Shown: positions 24,523 through 33,567 of the stretch, piece after piece
How the letters are laid out: every line of letters starts with the position of its first letter
How positions within the stretch are numbered: position 1 is the first letter of the stretch
NCBI GenBank assembly: GCA_050480245.1
Contig: JBCNEQ010000019.1
Direction: 5' to 3' (one strand)
From: Anoxybacillus sp050480245
GTDB lineage: Bacteria > Bacillota > Bacilli > Bacillales > Anoxybacillaceae
Length of the DNA: 64,000 bases
Notes under the pieces: generated by a model
Seen by the model: the letters and a program-made list of their open reading frames with translations, nothing else
The model's database searches: none
What the model was told of the DNA's origin: nothing
Translations under genes and position numbers: made by a program

Positions 24523-26559
24523 ATGTCGGCAAGGGACTTATCTGTATTAATTATGGTTGTATTAATTATAGCGATGCTCATTATTCCTCTACCATCGTGG
24601 TTGCTTAGCGTCCTCATTATCATTAATATTTCTCTTGCGTTGCTCGTTCTCTTAACATCGATGAATATGAGCGAACCGCTCCAATTTTCGATCTTCCCTT
24701 CGCTTCTTCTTTTGCTTACATTATTTCGCCTCGGTTTAAACGTTTCAACGACTCGTGCTATTTTAAGCAAAGGGGAGGCAGGCGGGGTTGTTGAAACGTT
24801 TGGAACGTTTGTTATTGGTGGAAACGTTGTTGTCGGTTTTGTCGTCTTTTTAATTTTAATTATTATTCAATTTATCGTCATTACAAAAGGAGCGGAGCGC
24901 GTATCCGAAGTAGCAGCGCGCTTTACGCTTGATGCGATGCCAGGAAAACAAATGAGCATTGATGCTGATTTAAATGCTGGAATCATTTCTGAACAACAAG
25001 CGAAAGAGCGGCGGGAAAAAATTGCTCAAGAAGCTGATTTTTATGGCGCGATGGACGGTGCAAGTAAATTTGTCAAAGGTGACGCGATCGCCGGCATTAT
25101 TATCGTATTAATTAATATGTTATTTGGCATGGTCATTGGGGTTGTACAACAAGGTATGGATATAGGTGAAGCAGCGAAACGATATACGTTGTTAACGGTT
25201 GGTGATGGAATTGTTAGCCAAATTCCTGCATTATTAATTTCAACTGCAACAGGTATCGTTGTCACTCGTGCTGCTTCAGACGACAACTTAGGTGCCGATA
25301 TTACGCGACAACTACTTGCGTATCCAAAAATGTTATACGTTACAGCAGGAACGATTTTTTTACTCGGATTGTTGACCCCGATTAACGACTTGTTAACGAT
25401 CCCAATTGCTGCTTTGCTCGCTTTTGGCGCACATCAATTTACAAAACAAGAAAACGTGCCACAAACCGCAACCGAAGAGACAGAAGAGGAAATAGAAATG
25501 GATCAAATGAAAAGCCCAGAAAGCGTCGTTAGTTTATTAAGCGTCGATCCGATTGAGTTTGAATTTGGATACGGGTTAATTCCGCTTGCGGACGCCAATC
25601 AAGGCGGAGATTTGTTAGACCGCATCGTTATGATTCGCCGTCAGCTCGCTTTAGAGCTTGGCATTGTCATTCCTGTTGTTCGCATTCGCGATAACATTCA
25701 ACTGCAACCGAATGAATATCGTTTAAAAATTAAAGGAAATGAAGTGGCACGTGGCGAGTTGTTGCTTGATCATTATTTGGCGATGAGTCCCGGCATTGAA
25801 GATGATTCGATCGAAGGAATCGATACGGTTGAGCCAGCGTTCGGCTTGCCGGCAAAATGGATTTCTGAAGAAATGAAAGAGCGAGCTGAAATGTTTGGAT
25901 ATACAGTTGTTGATCCGCCATCTGTCGTATCGACGCACATAACGGAGCTGTTAAAAGCGCATGCCCATGAATTGCTCGGCCGTCAAGAAACGAAGCAGTT
26001 AATCGATCACGTGAAAGAATCGTATCCGATTTTAGTCGAAGAAGTGACACCAAATCCGTTGTCGGTTGGTGATATTCAAAAAGTACTTGCAAATTTATTG
26101 CGCGAAAAAGTATCGATTCGCAATTTGCCGGTCATTTTTGAGACGCTTGCGGATTTTGGGCGAATGACGACAGATCCAGATTTGTTAACTGAATACGTTC
26201 GTCAAGCGCTCGCTCGTCAAATTACGAGCCAATACGTTGTAGAAGGTCAGCCGCTACGCGTCATTACGTTATCAGGAAAAGTCGAAAAAATGATTGCAGA
26301 AGGAGTACAACAAACGGAGCACGGCAATTATTTAGCGCTCGATCCAGTCGTTTCGCAAGCGATTATTGAAGCGATTGCCATGCAAATTGAACAATTTCCG
26401 TTTCAAGATCAATCGCCAATTTTACTTTGCTCACCGGCTGTGCGCATGTATGTGAGACAATTAACGGAACGATATTTCCGTCACGTTCCGGTATTATCGT
26501 ATAATGAACTTGAAGCAAATGTGGAAGTTCAAAGCGTTGGGGTGGTGAATATCGAATGA
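24523..26559 (+). CDS. flhA: flagellar export gate protein FlhA
   Basis: Large export-gate protein; a nonameric cytoplasmic ring docks chaperone-substrate complexes. About eight transmembrane helices fill residues 1-310, with the FHIPEP-family loop RFTLDAMPGKQMSIDADLNA near 140-160. The C-terminal cytoplasmic domain extends from about 345 to 678. Length 678 aa matches B. subtilis. ATG 24523 follows AGGAGAG. It overlaps flhF by 4 nt. Confidence 0.98.
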   Translation: MSARDLSVLIMVVLIIAMLIIPLPSWLLSVLIIINISLALLVLLTSMNMSEPLQFSIFPSLLLLLTLFRLGLNVSTTRAILSKGEAGGVVETFGTFVIGGNVVVGFVVFLILIIIQFIVITKGAERVSEVAARFTLDAMPGKQMSIDADLNAGIISEQQAKERREKIAQEADFYGAMDGASKFVKGDAIAGIIIVLINMLFGMVIGVVQQGMDIGEAAKRYTLLTVGDGIVSQIPALLISTATGIVVTRAASDDNLGADITRQLLAYPKMLYVTAGTIFLLGLLTPINDLLTIPIAALLAFGAHQFTKQENVPQTATEETEEEIEMDQMKSPESVVSLLSVDPIEFEFGYGLIPLADANQGGDLLDRIVMIRRQLALELGIVIPVVRIRDNIQLQPNEYRLKIKGNEVARGELLLDHYLAMSPGIEDDSIEGIDTVEPAFGLPAKWISEEMKERAEMFGYTVVDPPSVVSTHITELLKAHAHELLGRQETKQLIDHVKESYPILVEEVTPNPLSVGDIQKVLANLLREKVSIRNLPVIFETLADFGRMTTDPDLLTEYVRQALARQITSQYVVEGQPLRVITLSGKVEKMIAEGVQQTEHGNYLALDPVVSQAIIEAIAMQIEQFPFQDQSPILLCSPAVRMYVRQLTERYFRHVPVLSYNELEANVEVQSVGVVNIE

Positions 26560-27656
26560 AAGTAAAAAAGTTTGTTGCTTCGTCTATGCCTGAAGCGATG
26601 AAAATGATTCGAGCCGAGCTCGGGAATGATGCTGTGATATTAAATTCGAAAGTTGTGCATAAAAAAGGGTTTTTAGGTTTATTTTCCCGAAAAAATATCG
26701 AAGTGATTGCTGCCGTTGATCCGAAACCAGCCACTCCGCCTGTTCAAAAAATAAAAGAAAAAAGAAAAGAGCGCACAGAACCAATGCGTGATGAGCAGCT
26801 ATTAAAAGAAATTCACGAATTAAAAGCGACGATTCATCAGTTGTCACAAGGGGGGGGAATCTATCCAACTCCGTTAAAAGCGATCGATGGGCATTTAATC
26901 GATCAAGAAATAAGCGATGATGTGCGGGCGATGTTTATGGCTCCGTTGTTGCAACGATGGTATACGTCTGGAGCAAATGCGCCTTATGAAGAAGTGAAGC
27001 AATGGCTTCATGAGGAAATTATCAAAACATTGACCCCCCTTTCGTTTGGTGGGATTTCATTTGAAAAAAAATTCGTCAATGTTGTCGGGCCGACAGGGGT
27101 TGGCAAAACGACAACGCTTGCGAAAATGGCCGCCGGTTGCGTCATTAAATATCGGAAAAAAGTCGCGTTTATTACGACTGATACGTATCGTATTGCAGCG
27201 ATTGACCAGCTGGAAACATATGCCAAAATTTTGGATGTACCGCTTGAAGTATGTTACAATCTCGATGATTTTCGTCAAGCGAAAGAAAAGCTGGCATCAT
27301 ACGATATTGTATTTATTGATACAGCTGGGCGGAATTTCCGAAACGCCCAATATGTGAACGATTTGAAAAAAATGATTGATTTTAATGAAGAAATGGAAAC
27401 GTTTCTTGTATTATCACTAACAGCAAAATGGCGGGATATGAAAGACATTTATACACAGTTTTCGCTCATTCCCATTCATAAATTTATTTTCACGAAAGTC
27501 GATGAAACGAGTCGACATGGTGCGATGTTAAATATGATGGTTCAATGTGGCATTGGGGCGGCGTATATGACGCATGGGCAAAACGTGCCAGATGATATTG
27601 TTGAAGCTACTCCACAGCTTGTTGCAAATATGATTACTGGGGTCGAGCAGCGATGA
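26556..27656 (+). CDS. flhF: flagellar placement GTPase FlhF
   Basis: SRP-type GTPase that sets the site and number of flagella. The N-terminal B domain is basic and variable; the NG domain carries the P-loop VGPTGVGKTTTLAKMA (about 177-192) and DTAGRN. Length 366 aa. The start overlaps the flhA stop (ATGA). A G8 tract at 26850-26857 encodes GlyGlyGly in the linker before the NG domain. Confidence 0.97.
   Translation: MKVKKFVASSMPEAMKMIRAELGNDAVILNSKVVHKKGFLGLFSRKNIEVIAAVDPKPATPPVQKIKEKRKERTEPMRDEQLLKEIHELKATIHQLSQGGGIYPTPLKAIDGHLIDQEISDDVRAMFMAPLLQRWYTSGANAPYEEVKQWLHEEIIKTLTPLSFGGISFEKKFVNVVGPTGVGKTTTLAKMAAGCVIKYRKKVAFITTDTYRIAAIDQLETYAKILDVPLEVCYNLDDFRQAKEKLASYDIVFIDTAGRNFRNAQYVNDLKKMIDFNEEMETFLVLSLTAKWRDMKDIYTQFSLIPIHKFIFTKVDETSRHGAMLNMMVQCGIGAAYMTHGQNVPDDIVEATPQLVANMITGVEQR
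26850..26857. repeat. G8 homopolymer tract inside flhF
   Basis: Eight consecutive G residues encode part of QGGGI in the linker between the B and NG domains of FlhF. The frame is intact. Confidence 0.9.
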
Positions 27657-28522
27657 TGAGAGATCAAGCCGAAAGCTTACGTTTACGCGTGAAAAAAATG
27701 CAGCACGGGGCAGAAACGAAAACGATTGCCGTATTGAGCGGCAAAGGTGGCGTTGGCAAGTCGAACGTTTCGTTAAACTTTTCATTAGCGCTACGTCAAC
27801 GCGGAAAAAATGTATTGCTTTTTGATATGGATATTGGCATGGGAAACATCGATATTCTACTTGGACAAACGTCATTTCATACAATTATCGATATTTTTCG
27901 TCTAAATGTCACCATTCATGATATTATAAAAACAGGACCAGAACAGTTATCGTTTATTGCAGGGGGAACGGGATTAACGGAAATTTTTCATATGGATGAG
28001 CAAAAAGTCGAATATTTTATTGAACAATTGCAACTCGTTTCCGAGCAATACGATTACATGATTTTTGATATGGGAGCGGGCATGTCTGAAGATCGTCTTC
28101 AACTGTTGAAGGCAGTTGATGATATTTTCATTGTAACAATACCTGAACCAACTGCCTTGACAGATGCGTATGCAACAATGAAATACATTCATGTAGCGGC
28201 TCCCCAACTTCCTATTTATGTGCTAGTCAATCGGGCACGTTCAGACAAAGAAGGAGTAGAAACGCTACAACGTTTAAAACAAGTGGCGAAACGTTTTTTA
28301 GGAAAAGAACTACATGCGTTAGGTTATGTACCAGAAGACCGAATAGTAAGCACTGCCGTCATTCGCCAAACGCCTTTTATTTTGTTTGACCCAGGCGCGA
28401 AGGCGAGCAAGGCGCTTGTACAAATGGCAGATCGCTATTTAGCAAATGAAGAACATGAAGAACAGGCGAAACGTCCGTTTCATTTTTTTGCAAAATTGCG
28501 TCAATACTTTTTAGAAAGGTAG
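27653..28522 (+). CDS. flhG: flagellum number regulator FlhG (YlxH)
   Basis: MinD-like ATPase that works with FlhF and delivers FliM/FliY to the nascent C ring. The N-terminal activator motif DQAESLR (residues 4-10), which stimulates the FlhF GTPase in B. subtilis, is present. The deviant Walker A SGKGGVGKSN is at about 29-38, with DMDIGMGNIDILLG after it. A C-terminal amphipathic stretch (about 270-289) could be the membrane targeting helix. ATG 27653 and 27656 are both possible. Length 289 aa. Confidence 0.96.
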   Translation: MMRDQAESLRLRVKKMQHGAETKTIAVLSGKGGVGKSNVSLNFSLALRQRGKNVLLFDMDIGMGNIDILLGQTSFHTIIDIFRLNVTIHDIIKTGPEQLSFIAGGTGLTEIFHMDEQKVEYFIEQLQLVSEQYDYMIFDMGAGMSEDRLQLLKAVDDIFIVTIPEPTALTDAYATMKYIHVAAPQLPIYVLVNRARSDKEGVETLQRLKQVAKRFLGKELHALGYVPEDRIVSTAVIRQTPFILFDPGAKASKALVQMADRYLANEEHEEQAKRPFHFFAKLRQYFLER

Positions 28523-28534
28523 GTTATCATCGTT

Positions 28535-29605
28535 GTGAATAAAGCAAAAGTGCTTGTCGTTGATGACTCTGCTTTTATGCGAAAATTAATTAGCGACTTT
28601 TTGTCAGAACATCCGCGATTGCACGTTGTTGGCACAGCACGTGACGGACAAGAGGCGTTACAAAAAATTGAGCAACTAAAACCTGATGTTGTAACGTTAG
28701 ACGTTGAGATGCCTGTCATGAACGGGCTCGAGACGTTAAAGCATATTATGCAAAAACAACCGCTTCCTGTCGTTATGATTTCAAGTACGACGAAAGAAGG
28801 AGCGGAAAATACGATTTTAGCGCTTCAATACGGGGCGGTTGATTTTATTGCTAAGCCTTCGGGAGCCATTTCACTAGATTTATATAAAATTAAAGATAAA
28901 ATGATCGAAAAAGTACTTTTAGCAAGCGAAGCGAATTTGCGGACAGTGAAGGCGAAGCAAAAAATGTCTATGTTGTCGCAAAAGCAATATAGCAAAATAG
29001 AGGTAAGTGAACGACAAAACGTAAGCGGGAAGAAAAAAATTATTGCGATTGGGACATCCACAGGGGGACCGCGTGCGCTTCAGCACGTGCTAACGAAATT
29101 TCCGGCAACTATTGACGCACCGATTTTCATTGTTCAACATATGCCGAAAGGATTTACAAAATCATTAGCAACCCGTTTGGACTCATTAAGTAGCATCCGT
29201 GTCAAAGAAGCAGAAGACGGTGAAATTGTTCAAACAGGAACAGCATATATTGCTCCAGGTGGAAAACATTTATATGTTAAACGCGTCGGCACATCGCTTG
29301 CCATCCATCTCGATGAAGCGGCACCGCGAAACGGACATCGCCCTTCCGTTGATGTCATGTTGGAATCGTTAAGTGCGCTTACAAATTACGAAAAAGTTGC
29401 GGTCATTATGACAGGAATGGGGTCAGATGGCACAGCGGGGCTAAAGCAGTTAAAGGCGTCTGGCAAGACGTTTGTTATTGCAGAATCTGCTGAATCATCC
29501 GTCGTATTCGGCATGCCAAAATCCGCAATTGCTGCAAACGTTGTTGATGAGATCATTCACGTTGATGACATTGCTGAAGCGGTAATGAAGCACGTACAAG
29601 TTTGA
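28535..29605 (+). CDS. cheB: chemotaxis response regulator methylesterase CheB
   Basis: Removes methyl groups from chemoreceptor glutamates when phosphorylated by CheA. The receiver domain has Asp10-Asp11 and phosphoacceptor Asp56 (TLDVEMP). After a linker, the methylesterase domain shows the catalytic set: Ser in GTSTGGP (about 174), His in QHMPKGFT and Asp in TGMGSDG. GTG 28535 follows AGAAAGGTAGG. Length 356 aa. Confidence 0.97.
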   Translation: MNKAKVLVVDDSAFMRKLISDFLSEHPRLHVVGTARDGQEALQKIEQLKPDVVTLDVEMPVMNGLETLKHIMQKQPLPVVMISSTTKEGAENTILALQYGAVDFIAKPSGAISLDLYKIKDKMIEKVLLASEANLRTVKAKQKMSMLSQKQYSKIEVSERQNVSGKKKIIAIGTSTGGPRALQHVLTKFPATIDAPIFIVQHMPKGFTKSLATRLDSLSSIRVKEAEDGEIVQTGTAYIAPGGKHLYVKRVGTSLAIHLDEAAPRNGHRPSVDVMLESLSALTNYEKVAVIMTGMGSDGTAGLKQLKASGKTFVIAESAESSVVFGMPKSAIAANVVDEIIHVDDIAEAVMKHVQV

Positions 29606-29619
29606 GGGGGATAGGAACC

Positions 29620-31623
29620 ATGGACATGAGTCAATACCTCGAGGTGTTTATTGATGAAAGCAAAGAACATTTACAAACGATTAACGAACAGTTGTTAGAA
29701 CTTGAAAAAAATCCGGATGACGTGTCGATCGTTAATGAAATTTTTCGTTCCGCTCATACGTTAAAAGGAATGTCGGCAACGATGGGATTTGAGGACTTGG
29801 CGAATTTGACACATCAAATGGAAAATGTCCTTGATGCGATTCGCAACGGGAAAATTGCTGTAACACCAGAATTGCTTGACGTCATTTTCCGAGCTGTTGA
29901 CGATTTAGAAGCGATAGTCGTTTCCATTGCAGAAGGCGGCGATGGAAAGCGTGACGTAACAGATGTCGTTGCGCAGTTAAAGCAAATTGAAAAAGGAGAA
30001 GCAGTCGTTGCTCCGAAAAAAAGCGCCCCAACATATGAACAAACATATGACGAATTTGAGTATACGATTTTAAAACAGTCAGCTGAACAAGGGTTTCACA
30101 GTTATGAAGTGAAGGTGAAGTTGCGCTCGGACTGTTTATTAAAAGCTGCCCGTGTATTTATGATTTTTGAAGTCATTGAACAAATCGGAGAAGTAATTAA
30201 ATGTGTTCCAACGGTTGAAATGCTAGAAGCTGAACAGTTTGATGATCAATTTGTTGTTACGGTTGTGACAAAAATATCAGAAGATGAATTGCAAAAGCGC
30301 ATGATGAAAGTATCTGAAGTAGAAGAAGTATTTGTCCAACCGGTTGACTTATATAGACCTGTTGCACAAGAACAGCTGATGGAGCAAAAACAGAAAGAAG
30401 AGCAAAAAACGGTCGAGCAAGCTGTCGAGAAAAAACAAGAAGGACAAGAAGAAAAAGCGACCGGAAAGCAAGTAAGCAACAAAACGATTCGCGTCAATAT
30501 TGAACGTCTTGACGTATTAATGAACTTATTTGAAGAACTTGTTATTGATCGTGGTCGACTTGAACAAATTTCTCGCGAGTTAAACAATCCAGAGTTACAT
30601 GAAACCGTTGAACACATGTCACGCATTTCAGGGGACTTACAAAACATTATTTTAAATATGCGCATGGTTCCTGTTGAAACTGTATTTAACCGTTTCCCTC
30701 GCATGGTTCGCCAATTGGCTCGCGATTTAGGAAAGAAAATTAATCTTGAAATTATCGGGGCAGAAACAGAACTCGATCGTACGGTGATTGACGAAATTGG
30801 CGATCCGCTTGTCCACTTGTTGCGCAACGCCATCGACCATGGTATTGAAACACCAGATGTGCGTCGGGCGAAAGGAAAACCGGAAGAAGGAACGGTGAGG
30901 TTAAAAGCGTATCATAGCGGCAACCATGTATTTATTGAAATTGAAGATGACGGTGCTGGCATTAGCCGCGAAAAAGTATTAAGAAAAGCAATAAGCAAAG
31001 GTATTATTTCCGAGCAAAGTGCAGCGAATTTAACAGATAAACAAGTATATGAACTTATTTTTGCTTCAGGTTTTTCGACAGCGGATAAAGTATCTGACAT
31101 TTCAGGACGCGGCGTCGGATTAGACGTTGTAAAAAGTACGATTGAGTCGCTTGGTGGATCGGTATCGATTGACTCGGAAGAAGGAGTCGGCTCTGTCTTT
31201 TCGATTCAGCTACCGCTCACATTATCGATCATCTCTGTCATGCTAGTTGAAATTCAAAACGAAAAATATGCGATTCCGTTGTCATCGATTATCGAGACGG
31301 CCATTGTGAAAAAAGAAGACATTTTACATGCTCATAATCAAAAAGTCATTGATTTCCGTGGCAAAGTTGTTCCGCTTTTATTTTTAAAAGATATTTTTGA
31401 AGTACCGGTCATCAAAGAAGAGGACGATTTCTTATCGGTCGTCATTGTGCGTAAAGGTGAAAAAATGGCCGGTCTTGTCGTCGATTCATTTATCGGTCAA
31501 CAAGAAGTGGTGTTAAAATCGCTTGGCAACTACTTAACGTCCGTGTTTGCGATTTCTGGGGCGACGATTTTAGGTGACGGACAAGTCGCGCTCATTATTG
31601 ATTGCAACGCGCTAATTAAGTAG
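29620..31623 (+). CDS. cheA: chemotaxis histidine kinase CheA
   Basis: Central kinase of chemotaxis. The HPt (P1) domain carries His46 in SAHTLKGMSATMG. P2 lies at about 145-250, a Gln/Glu-rich linker at about 255-285, P3 dimerisation helices next (VNIERLDVLMNLFEELVIDR), the P4 kinase with HLLRNAIDHGIE and EIEDDGAGIS, and P5 CheW-like at the end. ATG 29620 (MDMSQYLEVFIDESKEHLQ) matches B. subtilis and has GAGGGGG upstream. Length 667 aa. Confidence 0.98.
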   Translation: MDMSQYLEVFIDESKEHLQTINEQLLELEKNPDDVSIVNEIFRSAHTLKGMSATMGFEDLANLTHQMENVLDAIRNGKIAVTPELLDVIFRAVDDLEAIVVSIAEGGDGKRDVTDVVAQLKQIEKGEAVVAPKKSAPTYEQTYDEFEYTILKQSAEQGFHSYEVKVKLRSDCLLKAARVFMIFEVIEQIGEVIKCVPTVEMLEAEQFDDQFVVTVVTKISEDELQKRMMKVSEVEEVFVQPVDLYRPVAQEQLMEQKQKEEQKTVEQAVEKKQEGQEEKATGKQVSNKTIRVNIERLDVLMNLFEELVIDRGRLEQISRELNNPELHETVEHMSRISGDLQNIILNMRMVPVETVFNRFPRMVRQLARDLGKKINLEIIGAETELDRTVIDEIGDPLVHLLRNAIDHGIETPDVRRAKGKPEEGTVRLKAYHSGNHVFIEIEDDGAGISREKVLRKAISKGIISEQSAANLTDKQVYELIFASGFSTADKVSDISGRGVGLDVVKSTIESLGGSVSIDSEEGVGSVFSIQLPLTLSIISVMLVEIQNEKYAIPLSSIIETAIVKKEDILHAHNQKVIDFRGKVVPLLFLKDIFEVPVIKEEDDFLSVVIVRKGEKMAGLVVDSFIGQQEVVLKSLGNYLTSVFAISGATILGDGQVALIIDCNALIK

Positions 31624-31648
31624 GGGCAAGCGAGAGGGGGAATGAAAT

Positions 31649-32080
31649 GTGGCTGAGCTGAAAGTAATCGTGTTCCAATTAAAAGATGAAGAATACGCTA
31701 TTCCGGTTCAACAAGTGCGCTCGATTGAAAAAATTCAGCATATTACGCGCGTTCCTCGCGTTCCGAAATATGTGAAAGGCGTTATCAATTTGCGTGGAGT
31801 CGTTACGCCAATTATCGACTTGCGTATGCGTTTTGGATTAGAGGAAGCGGAATTTTCTGACCATACGCGCGTCATTATCATCGCGCTTGACGACATTGAA
31901 GTCGGCTTAATTGTTGATGCAGCAAACGATGTGATAGATATTTCGACAGAAGCGATTGAACCGCCACCGGAAGTAGTTGATGCAACAACAGCAGACTATA
32001 TTAATGGTGTTGTAAAAATCGGAAAACGTCTATTCATTTTATTAAACTTAGAAAAAGTATTAAAAACAAAGAAAGGATAA
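31649..32080 (+). CDS. cheW: chemotaxis adaptor protein CheW
   Basis: Couples CheA to chemoreceptors. A single CheW domain fills the 143 residues, with VIVFQLKDEEYAIPVQQVRS at the start and YVKGVINLRGVVTPIIDLR in the middle. GTG 31649 is the start; the nearby ATG at 31642 is in another frame and stops within five codons. GAGAGGGGGAA precedes it. Confidence 0.97.
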   Translation: MAELKVIVFQLKDEEYAIPVQQVRSIEKIQHITRVPRVPKYVKGVINLRGVVTPIIDLRMRFGLEEAEFSDHTRVIIIALDDIEVGLIVDAANDVIDISTEAIEPPPEVVDATTADYINGVVKIGKRLFILLNLEKVLKTKKG

Positions 32081-32087
32081 ATCGTCC

Positions 32088-32723
32088 ATGTCATATTTTG
32101 AACGGATGGATGACGTCCATATGGACATACTAAAAGAAATTGGAAATATTGGTGCGGGTCATGCAGCAACAGCGCTATCGAAGCTACTGAATAAAAAAAT
32201 TGAAATGACGATTCCCGATGCGCGCGTGATTTCATTTGATGACATGATGGACATTGTTGGAGGAGCTGACAATGTCGTTGCTGCCGTTTTTTTGCGCATT
32301 GAAGGAGATGCGCCAGGCAATATGTTTTTCGTATTATCAATTGAGCAAGCGGAACGATTTATTCAGCAAATGATCGGCGATGAGCAATTTCAACTAGAAA
32401 AAGATCGTTCCGAACTGTCGCTATCTGCCTTGCAAGAGCTTGGCAACATTTTAGCAGGCTCGTATTTATCGTCTTTATCAGATTTCACGCATTTAAAATT
32501 ATATCCATCTGTTCCTGGGCTCAGCATTGATATGATCGGGGCGATTTTAAGCTACGGCTTAATCGAAATGTCGCGCGTCGGTGATCATGTTATTGTTATT
32601 AATACGGCTATTCATGAAGAACATCAACCGAATGATCGTGTAAGTGGCCACTTTTTCTTGCTTCCTGACCCTGAATCATTTCGTATCATCTTTCGGGCTT
32701 TAGGTGTGGACGATGATGAGTGA
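32088..32723 (+). CDS. cheC: CheY-P phosphatase CheC
   Basis: Dephosphorylates CheY-P and acts with CheD in Gram-positive adaptation. Both phosphatase helices carry the E...N pattern: LKEIGNIGAGHAATAL (about 15-30) and LQELGNILAGSYL (about 117-129). Length 211 aa. AGAAAGGAT precedes ATG 32088. It overlaps cheD, its partner, by about 11 nt. Confidence 0.97.
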   Translation: MSYFERMDDVHMDILKEIGNIGAGHAATALSKLLNKKIEMTIPDARVISFDDMMDIVGGADNVVAAVFLRIEGDAPGNMFFVLSIEQAERFIQQMIGDEQFQLEKDRSELSLSALQELGNILAGSYLSSLSDFTHLKLYPSVPGLSIDMIGAILSYGLIEMSRVGDHVIVINTAIHEEHQPNDRVSGHFFLLPDPESFRIIFRALGVDDDE

Positions 32724-33216
32724 AATTGACCAAGTAGTGAAAGTCGGAATTGCTGACATGAACGTTGTAAAAGCGCCACATGTCATTCGGACGTGCGGAC
32801 TTGGTTCGTGCGTTGGTGTCGTCGTGTACGATCAAGCGAAAGAAGTGGCAGGGATGGCGCACGTCATGTTACCTGATTCATCGTTAGCAAAATCTGACCA
32901 AATGAATGTAGCGAAATATGCAGACACCGCGATTGAAGAGTTAGTGCGGCGCGTCATCGGGGCAGGGGGACGAAACGGTCATTTAAAAGCGAAAATGGCT
33001 GGTGGTGCACAAATGTTTCAATTTCGTACAGGAGCGACAGATATGATGCGCATTGGGCCGCGCAACGTTGATGCTGTTCGCGAGCAGCTTCAACGGTTTC
33101 GCATCCCGATCGTTGCTGAAGATGTTGGAGGGAGTAGTGGACGGACGATTGAATTTCATCCGAAAACAGGCATGTTGCTCATTCGAACAGTAAATCAAGG
33201 GGTACGGGAAATTTAA
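32713..33216 (+). CDS. cheD: chemoreceptor glutamine deamidase CheD
   Basis: Deamidates receptor glutamines and stimulates CheC. The catalytic Cys33 in RTCGLGSCVGV and His50 in MAHVMLP are visible, followed by the ligand loop KAKMAGGAQMF. ATG 32713 or 32716 (MSEIDQVVKVGIADMN) could be the start. Length about 167 aa. Its stop codon overlaps the ATG of the next gene by one base. Confidence 0.96.
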   Translation: MMSEIDQVVKVGIADMNVVKAPHVIRTCGLGSCVGVVVYDQAKEVAGMAHVMLPDSSLAKSDQMNVAKYADTAIEELVRRVIGAGGRNGHLKAKMAGGAQMFQFRTGATDMMRIGPRNVDAVREQLQRFRIPIVAEDVGGSSGRTIEFHPKTGMLLIRTVNQGVREI

Positions 33217-33530
33217 TGGCTGGTACATGGAAATTTAACGTTATTTTTGCTTTATTCGGCTGTATAATCGCCTTGTTTTCCTCATTATTGCAAAATAGCA
33301 TATGGACGTCTACTATACGTGCGTTGATTGCATTTGTTGTTTTCTTTATTTTTGCTTTTATCATTCGTTGGATGATCGCATTTATTCAAAAAGATACATC
33401 AACGTCAAATGTCTCTTTCACACAATCAGACGATGTACATATCGAACAAATGATAGAGAGCCTAAACGAAGAAGAGCAGGAAAAAGTAGCAGAATATATT
33501 CGTCAATTATTAAACCGCGACGAAAAATAA
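33216..33530 (+). CDS. small membrane protein of the che operon, function unknown
   Basis: Unrecognised 104-aa protein. Two transmembrane helices at about residues 8-25 and 33-55 are followed by a cytoplasmic tail of about 48 residues ending in an acidic amphipathic helix (IESLNEEEQEKVAEYIRQLL). The gene overlaps the cheD stop by one base (TAATG), so it is translationally coupled and clearly part of the operon. B. subtilis, as I recall, has cheD directly followed by sigD, so this is an addition. A role in motility or in control of sigD is only inferred from place. Confidence 0.8.
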   Translation: MAGTWKFNVIFALFGCIIALFSSLLQNSIWTSTIRALIAFVVFFIFAFIIRWMIAFIQKDTSTSNVSFTQSDDVHIEQMIESLNEEEQEKVAEYIRQLLNRDEK

Positions 33531-33567
33531 TTCAGCTTTTGAAACGTAGCTTAGGGGGGATGATATA

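Noticed and set aside
30246..30833. 195-aa open frame on the minus strand inside cheA
   Set aside because: Shadow of the cheA linker and P3/P4 region; composition rich in Ser, Cys and Phe, no recognisable domain.
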